The notes under the pieces were generated by a model that saw only the letters and a program-made list of their open reading frames with translations, searched no databases and had not been told where the DNA came from. A DNA stretch of 7,198 bases from an uncultured Planctomycetaceae bacterium. Lineage in GTDB: Bacteria > Planctomycetota > Planctomycetia > Planctomycetales > Planctomycetaceae. Location of the stretch: the NCBI GenBank assembly GCA_903823545.1, contig CAIJTL010000840.1, forward strand, positions 1-7,198, in the 5' to 3' direction. A program made the position numbers and the translations under genes. This document shows, piece by piece, positions 5,933-7,198 of the stretch (position 1 is its first letter; every line of letters begins with the position of its first letter).

Positions 5933-6946
5933 ATGTCTGACCCGATAGTTGAAAACCAAGAGAATGCCGAACTTCCCGCGACGGAGCTATTGCCGGACTT
6001 GCCTCCGGTCGAGCCGCCGTCTGCGAAGTTCATTGTGCAGCTTTTTGTCGTTCCTGGCCTGATCGTCGCCGCGATCGTCGGTGCCTGGTTGCTTTTTGGA
6101 AAATTGGCATCTGCCGAACAAGATTGGCAAGCGTTGCTCGCCGACATGAAGAGCAGTAACGAGCATCGTCGAGGTCGAGGCGCAATGGGGCTCGCCCAAG
6201 CACTCGCAGCAGATCAGAATCGCAAAGGAATCACCGGACCGCGCTTGGCGACAAACCCTCAGGTCGCCCAGGAGTTGAGCGCCTTCTTGGCTGAAACTCT
6301 CAAGAGTAGTTCGACCGAACCGACAGTCATCGATCAGCAGGCGTTCCTGATTCGAACGCTCGGAACGCTCGATGTTCCGGACACAGTGCTGCCGGTGTTG
6401 CGCGACGCGATGAATGAGAAGCACGATCGCGAGGTTCGTAAAAATGCCGTATTGGCTGCAGCGACAATCGCATATCGAGCCAATGAGCGTGGGGTAGGAC
6501 TCTCTGGTGAAGGGATCGTGGACGAGTTATCGAACGTGGCGAAAGACGGCGACCCTTTGTTGCGGTCGTCAGCAGCATTCACGCTTGGTCTTTTTCCTTT
6601 GGAAAAGACCAAGCAAACGTTGACCGTTTTGCTATCAGACAGCGATGTAAACACGCGACTGAACGCGGCAATCGCGTTCGCTCGACAAAAATCGCTCGAC
6701 GGCATCTCGGTGCTACGGGAAGTCTTAGCCACCGCAGTGACGACCAAGACCGCAGCTCCATCGGGAGATTCTTCGGTCATCTCCACATCGAACTCTCTAA
6801 AGGCAATCGGCGACCTCGCTTCACAACTGGATGAACCTAGTCGAACCGACATCGCTCGCGACATTGAATCAATTTCAAAAGATTATCCAGAACCACGAGT
6901 ACGACTGGATGCTGCTCAAGCATTGACGAAGCTGCGAGGGAAGTGA
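5933..6946 (+). CDS. Membrane-anchored HEAT-repeat protein of unknown function
   Basis: The protein has 337 residues. The N-terminus (1-32) is acidic and proline-rich. One hydrophobic segment at about 33-55 (FIVQLFVVPGLIVAAIVGAWLLF) follows, then an all-helical soluble region. Helix pairs with the HEAT/armadillo pattern of spaced alanines, leucines and an arginine or aspartate at the turn can be picked out near 63-92, 110-147, 151-182, 194-223, 226-251, 256-270 and 303-335. Clear examples are DPLLRSSAAFTLGLF (207-221) and DVNTRLNAAIAFARQ (238-252). Such scaffolds bind protein partners, and no catalytic motif is visible. A low-complexity Thr/Ser linker (267-288) breaks the array. The ATG has no Shine-Dalgarno sequence and is preceded by a CT-rich stretch; this is the frame's best start because it places the anchor near the N-terminus. 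The function is not predictable. The gene contains a striking internal quasi-palindrome at 6583-6614. Confidence 0.85.
   Translation: MSDPIVENQENAELPATELLPDLPPVEPPSAKFIVQLFVVPGLIVAAIVGAWLLFGKLASAEQDWQALLADMKSSNEHRRGRGAMGLAQALAADQNRKGITGPRLATNPQVAQELSAFLAETLKSSSTEPTVIDQQAFLIRTLGTLDVPDTVLPVLRDAMNEKHDREVRKNAVLAAATIAYRANERGVGLSGEGIVDELSNVAKDGDPLLRSSAAFTLGLFPLEKTKQTLTVLLSDSDVNTRLNAAIAFARQKSLDGISVLREVLATAVTTKTAAPSGDSSVISTSNSLKAIGDLASQLDEPSRTDIARDIESISKDYPEPRVRLDAAQALTKLRGK
6583..6614. repeat. Near-perfect quasi-palindrome inside the HEAT-repeat gene
   Basis: GCTTGGTCTTTT (6583-6594) is the exact reverse complement of AAAAGACCAAGC (6603-6614). CC (6596-6597) and GG (6601-6602) continue the pairing around a TTT loop, with T6595 as the only bulge. 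This gives 14 base pairs in a 32-base element. It codes for residues 217-228 (LGLFPLEKTK core) in a turn between HEAT helices. There is no T-run on either side. The function is unknown. Confidence 0.75.
6612..6633. repeat. Second bulged inverted repeat abutting the first
   Basis: AGCAAACG (6612-6619) pairs with CGTTTTGCT (6625-6633) over eight base pairs with one extra T, around a 5-nt loop. It shares three bases with the preceding quasi-palindrome, so the two hairpins compete at their junction. Confidence 0.5.
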
Positions 6947-6976
6947 TTTCGATCCGTCAAATTTGAAGTTTGTATT

Positions 6977-7004
6977 CGGCTCACATTAGCCGGTAGTTTG
7001 TTCT
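6977..7004 (+). terminator. Candidate intrinsic terminator after the HEAT-repeat gene
   Basis: CGGCT (6977-6981) and AGCCG (6988-6992) make a perfect GC-rich 5-bp stem with a 6-nt loop. It is followed by a T-rich tail TAGTTTGTTCT (6994-7004). It lies 30 bases beyond the stop of the HEAT-repeat gene and before the next gene, which is the expected place. The stem is short and the T-run interrupted, so termination would be partial. Confidence 0.42.
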
Positions 7005-7045
7005 GGCAACCAAACGCGGACCTCCAACGTAGGAAGGCACGGAGC

Positions 7046-7198
7046 ATGATCCAAACACAATTGCTCCTCACTAAAACTCACGCCGGAACGGAATTGACTC
7101 GCGACGAATTCCTTGAAGCGGAATTTGATCCGCAATGGCGCTACGAACGGACTCACGGGAGGCTGGTTGTCATGCCACCGCCAGAATTTGGACACCAC
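7046..7198 (+). CDS. Uma2-family (DUF820) putative endonuclease, N-terminal part
   Basis: The open frame starts at ATG 7046 and runs off the window end after 51 codons. AGGAAGG lies eight bases upstream (7031-7037). The protein begins MIQTQLLLTKTHAGTELT and continues with TRDEFLEAEFD (18-28), WRYERTHGRLVVMPPPEFGHH (31-51). The order 'T-x-EEF-L ... WRYE-x-x-G-x-LVVMPPP' is the signature start of Uma2/DUF820 proteins, which have a PD-(D/E)XK nuclease-like fold of about 190-220 residues. The glutamate of WRYE and the downstream catalytic acids would be active-site residues, but most of the fold lies outside the window. The biological role of the family is unclear. It is multicopy in cyanobacteria and planctomycetes. 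An alternative is a decayed copy, which cannot be judged from 51 codons. Confidence 0.82.
   Translation, partial: MIQTQLLLTKTHAGTELTRDEFLEAEFDPQWRYERTHGRLVVMPPPEFGHH

Noticed and set aside
5543..5959. Minus-strand open frame of 138 codons spanning the end of gmd and the following gap
   Set aside because: Most of it is antisense to conserved gmd motifs, and no coding signature is seen in the part that covers the gap.
6334..6864. Minus-strand open frame of 176 codons opposite the HEAT-repeat gene
   Set aside because: It is antisense to a gene with clear HEAT pattern and a membrane anchor. The product is Ser/Arg-rich, typical of a shadow frame.

Overview
The window is an ordinary chromosomal segment that most likely comes from a member of the Planctomycetota. 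The pointers are a Tat-type DUF1501 protein, a family greatly expanded in planctomycetes, a Uma2-family gene, a membrane-anchored HEAT-repeat protein, and moderate GC with mixed ATG/GTG starts. The phylum call is inference from gene content, not from a marker phylogeny.

The left two thirds (about 34-4741) read on the minus strand. In transcription order they hold a DUF1501 secreted/periplasmic protein, a small membrane-anchored helix-hairpin-helix (ComEA-like) protein 21 bp behind it, rpsO (ribosomal protein S15), and pnp (polynucleotide phosphorylase). rpsO-pnp is a widely conserved pair. Here the two are separated by 244 nt with several possible stem-loops, which suits transcript processing or attenuation between the ribosomal protein and the exoribonuclease. 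A 143-bp gap at 4674-4817 separates this block from a divergent plus-strand block.

The plus-strand block starts with a GDP-mannose 4,6-dehydratase (gmd-like, short form, missing the usual arginine-rich loop). It is followed by a hairpin-containing gap, a single-pass membrane HEAT-repeat protein of unknown role, another hairpin, and the first 51 codons of a Uma2-family (DUF820) gene cut by the window edge. No fucose or rhamnose synthase lies beside gmd, so its end product is not indicated.

There is no CRISPR array, tRNA, rRNA, insertion sequence or phage gene, and no gene-free stretch longer than 300 bases. I see no convincing new multi-gene system. The most unusual signal is a near-perfect quasi-palindrome inside the HEAT-repeat gene (6583-6614), with a second bulged inverted repeat directly after it. 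Next come the altered cofactor/tetramer loop of the GMD and the structured rpsO-pnp spacer.
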